In this document: positions 4,561-6,081 of the stretch, one piece after another
Position numbering within the stretch: position 1 is the first letter of the stretch
How the letters are laid out: each line of letters opens with the position of its first letter
The notes under the pieces: generated by a model
Seen by the model: the letters and a program-made list of their open reading frames with translations, nothing else
What the model was told of the DNA's origin: nothing
Database searches by the model: none
Assembly (NCBI GenBank): GCA_022572525.1
Contig: JACZVS010000032.1
Location: 1 to 6,081, forward strand
From: Nanobdellota archaeon
Lineage (GTDB): Archaea; Nanobdellota; Nanobdellia; Pacearchaeales; UBA12030
DNA: 6,081 nucleotides
Direction: 5' to 3'
Position numbers and translations under genes: made by a program

Positions 4561-5564
4561 TTACCTACCCATCTGACATCAACTTCATCTGTCCTTTGAT
4601 ATGGCTTGAAATCAGCTGTTTTTGCGTTTAACGCATACTTTTTGTCAGCCCTATACATCAGCGCTCCTGTATAAGCAATCATTGCTGCATTGTCTGTCAC
4701 AAACTCTCTAGGAGGAACATAGAATTTCCCTTTCCTTTCCCTGCACATAATATCCGCCATTTTCCTGAACCTTTTGTTAGCAGCAACTCCCCCAATTGCA
4801 ATCAGCTCTTTCTTCTTTAGATAAGCCATTGCTCTTTCAGCAACCTCTATTACCATTGCAAATGCATGTTCTTGCAGTGAGAATGCAAGGTCTGCTAATT
4901 TGTACTTTTTGCCTTGATATTTTTGTTTAAGATTTGTAAGCATTCCAGAGAAAGCAACATCCATTCCTTTTACAGAATAAGGCAGTTCGATAAACTTGTT
5001 ACTTTTTTCGGCAAGCTCCGATATTTTCGGCCCGCCAGGAAAGCCAATTCCAACAGATCTAGCAAAGCTGTCTATGAAGTTTCCTAAACCCATGTCAAGT
5101 GTTTCACCAAAAATTCTATATCTCTTAGCGGCATAACTTATAACTTGTGTATTAGCTCCCGATATGAAGAGAAAAACTGGATCTTTTGCTCCTGAAGCCA
5201 GCTTTCCTATTTCTAAGTGTGCTATACAATGATTCACTCCTACAAGAGGGACCTTTAGTTGTTTAGCAAGTTTCTTTGCGTGCTCTGTTCCAACTCTTAA
5301 TGAAGGAGGCAATCCAGGCGCTTGTGAGAATGCTATAAGCTGTATGTCCTCTAAATTTACCTTTGCTTTCTTTAATGCAGCCTGCAGAACTTTTTCCTTG
5401 ACCGCTTCATGATGTTCTGCAGCCTCCATTGGAATAATCCCTCCTTTCTTTGTTGTATAAGTGTCTCTTTCATTTGAAAGGATCTGTTTCAGGCCTTTCT
5501 TTCTGCTGTTTATTACAGAGCAGCCATATGTGTGTGCTGTTGATTCTATTCCTAGGGCTAGCAT
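4548..5564 (-). CDS. kae1: tRNA t6A37 threonylcarbamoyltransferase Kae1 (KEOPS subunit)
   Basis: Transfers the threonylcarbamoyl group from TC-AMP to A37 of ANN-decoding tRNAs, as the catalytic subunit of KEOPS with Bud32, Cgi121 and Pcc1. ASKHA-fold signatures: GIEST (5-9), the metal ligands H112 and H116 in NHCIAH, SGANTQV (135-141, nucleotide binding), FGETLDMGLGN, PGGP, GGVAAN (258-263), and the third metal ligand D291 in TDNAAMIAYTG. The length of 338 is normal for a stand-alone archaeal Kae1. The Bud32 kinase domain, fused behind it in some archaea, is absent and no other KEOPS gene is in view. Small departures: SGANT for the more usual SGGNT, and DNAAM (a bacterial-type variant) for DNGAM. 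The ATG at 5564 has no SD and lies where the upstream TATA predicts the transcript start, so it is probably leaderless. Confidence 0.97.
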   Translation of the reverse strand: MLALGIESTAHTYGCSVINSRKKGLKQILSNERDTYTTKKGGIIPMEAAEHHEAVKEKVLQAALKKAKVNLEDIQLIAFSQAPGLPPSLRVGTEHAKKLAKQLKVPLVGVNHCIAHLEIGKLASGAKDPVFLFISGANTQVISYAAKRYRIFGETLDMGLGNFIDSFARSVGIGFPGGPKISELAEKSNKFIELPYSVKGMDVAFSGMLTNLKQKYQGKKYKLADLAFSLQEHAFAMVIEVAERAMAYLKKKELIAIGGVAANKRFRKMADIMCRERKGKFYVPPREFVTDNAAMIAYTGALMYRADKKYALNAKTADFKPYQRTDEVDVRWVGKTNL

Positions 5565-5585
5565 TTTATCTTCATGTAAAGTAAA

Positions 5586-5599
5586 GCTTTAAATATTTC
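5586..5599. promoter_or_regulatory. Shared palindromic TATA box for kae1 (-) and the yjbQ-type gene (+)
   Basis: The string GCTTTAAATATTTC (5586-5599) reads as a TATA box on both strands. Plus: TTTAAATA (5588-5595), start near 5619, leader about 11 bases with SD. Minus: TATTTAAA (5595-5588) with AGAAA before it as BRE, start near 5565, one base before the kae1 ATG, hence leaderless. There is no other TATA candidate of similar quality in this 65-base gap. Confidence 0.6.
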
Positions 5600-5629
5600 T
5601 GAATCCTGAGAACAGCAGGCAAGGTGAAA

Positions 5630-6046
5630 ATGAAATCTCTGACAAAGCATCTTTGGTTTAATACAAAAGAAAAGATTGAGTTTGTTAATATTACAGTTCA
5701 AATAGAAGAGCTTGTGAAGAAATCTGGAGTGAAAGAAGGCCTTTGTCTTGTGAATGCGATGCACATAACCTCCTCTGTTTACATTAATGATGCCGAAAGT
5801 GGCTTAATACAGGATTATCAGGAATGGCTTGAGAAGCTTGCACCTTTTTCTGTTGAAAAGTATAAGCACAACTTAACTGGAGAAGATAATGCTCATGCAC
5901 ATTTGAAAAGAACAGTAATGGGCCGAGAAGTTGTTGTGGCAATCACAACTGGCAAACTTGATTTTGGCCCTTGGGAACAGATTTATTATGCAGAATTTGA
6001 TGGCCAAAGGAAGAAAAGAGTTATGGTCAAGATAATTGGTGATTGA
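5630..6046 (+). CDS. yjbQ: YjbQ/UPF0047 family protein
   Basis: A 138-residue single-domain protein of the YjbQ family, annotated elsewhere as a secondary thiamine-phosphate synthase because of a weak activity seen in a bacterial member; the main physiological role is unsettled. Family signatures in order: H45 with ITSSVYIND (46-54), D62, YKH (78-80), NAHAHLKR (87-94), G108 with L110, then GPWEQIYYAEFDGQR (113-127) and the final strand. The conserved His residues (H45, H80, H89, H91) and E122 are the likely active or metal site. Start: ATG 5630, with the SD AAGGTGA (5621-5627) two bases before it. A GTG at 5624 in the same frame lies inside the SD and would add two residues. This spacing repeats that of rpl7ae (AGGTnAAAATG). 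No thiamine gene is nearby. It diverges from kae1. Confidence 0.92.
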   Translation: MKSLTKHLWFNTKEKIEFVNITVQIEELVKKSGVKEGLCLVNAMHITSSVYINDAESGLIQDYQEWLEKLAPFSVEKYKHNLTGEDNAHAHLKRTVMGREVVVAITTGKLDFGPWEQIYYAEFDGQRKKRVMVKIIGD

Positions 6047-6051
6047 TGCTA

Positions 6052-6068
6052 GCGAAAAGCTTTTATTT
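6052..6068 (+). promoter_or_regulatory. Possible BRE/TATA of a gene beyond the window
   Basis: GCGAAAAG (6052-6059) followed by CTTTTATTT (6060-6068) resembles an archaeal BRE plus TATA box. The start would fall at about 6090, outside the window. The same T-rich stretch, with a further T5 run near 6076-6080, could equally end transcription of the yjbQ-type gene. Confidence 0.35.
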
Positions 6069-6081
6069 CCAAGATTTTTAT

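Noticed and set aside
1..6081. Search for CRISPR repeats, transposons, inteins, tRNA or rRNA genes, defence or toxin-antitoxin systems
   Set aside because: No regularly spaced repeats, transposase or integrase motifs, intein blocks (including in infB) or tRNA-like cloverleaf were seen by eye. The window is compact housekeeping sequence.

Overview
The window is AT-rich archaeal housekeeping DNA. The evidence is a set of archaeal/eukaryotic-type genes: ribosomal proteins L7Ae, eS28, eL24 and eS6, an aIF5B-type initiation factor and the t6A enzyme Kae1. Archaeal BRE/TATA promoters (TTTAAATA-like boxes) stand in front of genes, and there is a mix of leaderless starts and Shine-Dalgarno (SD) starts. 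Small proteins, shortened or extended ribosomal proteins and an enlarged nucleoside diphosphate kinase suggest a DPANN-type lineage (Woesearchaeota/Pacearchaeota-like). That placement is an inference from style, not a phylogeny.

Layout. From about 3560 down to 442 on the minus strand runs a compact translation cluster, in transcription order: rpl7ae, rps28e, rpl24e, infB (aIF5B), rps6e. Genes are separated by 1 to 31 bases. infB appears to have an extra promoter of its own that gives a leaderless mRNA. Further down the same strand, a gene for a protein with two zinc ribbons (32-388) has its own BRE/TATA promoter and SD. It is followed at the window edge by the first nine codons of another CxxC protein (28 to 1). 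On the plus strand, ndk (3658-4263) diverges from rpl7ae across a 99-base gap whose TATA element reads in both directions. Converging on ndk are a 49-codon zinc-ribbon gene (4353-4502, DUF5679-like) and kae1 (4548-5564). kae1 diverges from a YjbQ/UPF0047-family gene (5630-6046) across a 65-base gap with one palindromic TATA box. The last bases hold a possible promoter for a gene beyond the window.

Function. Nearly everything serves translation: ribosomal proteins, initiation-factor GTPase, tRNA t6A37 modification, and NDK, which regenerates GTP. L7Ae also binds K-turns in box C/D sRNPs and RNase P. In several archaea ndk lies inside this cluster between rpl24e and infB (from memory). Here it is outside, flipped and divergent.

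No mobile element, CRISPR array, tRNA, rRNA or defence system is visible, and no gap between genes exceeds 100 bases. I see no undescribed multi-gene system. The points most worth a second look are the enlarged NDK, the two shared-TATA divergent promoters, the hairpin in the L7Ae leader, and the small zinc-ribbon proteins of unknown role.
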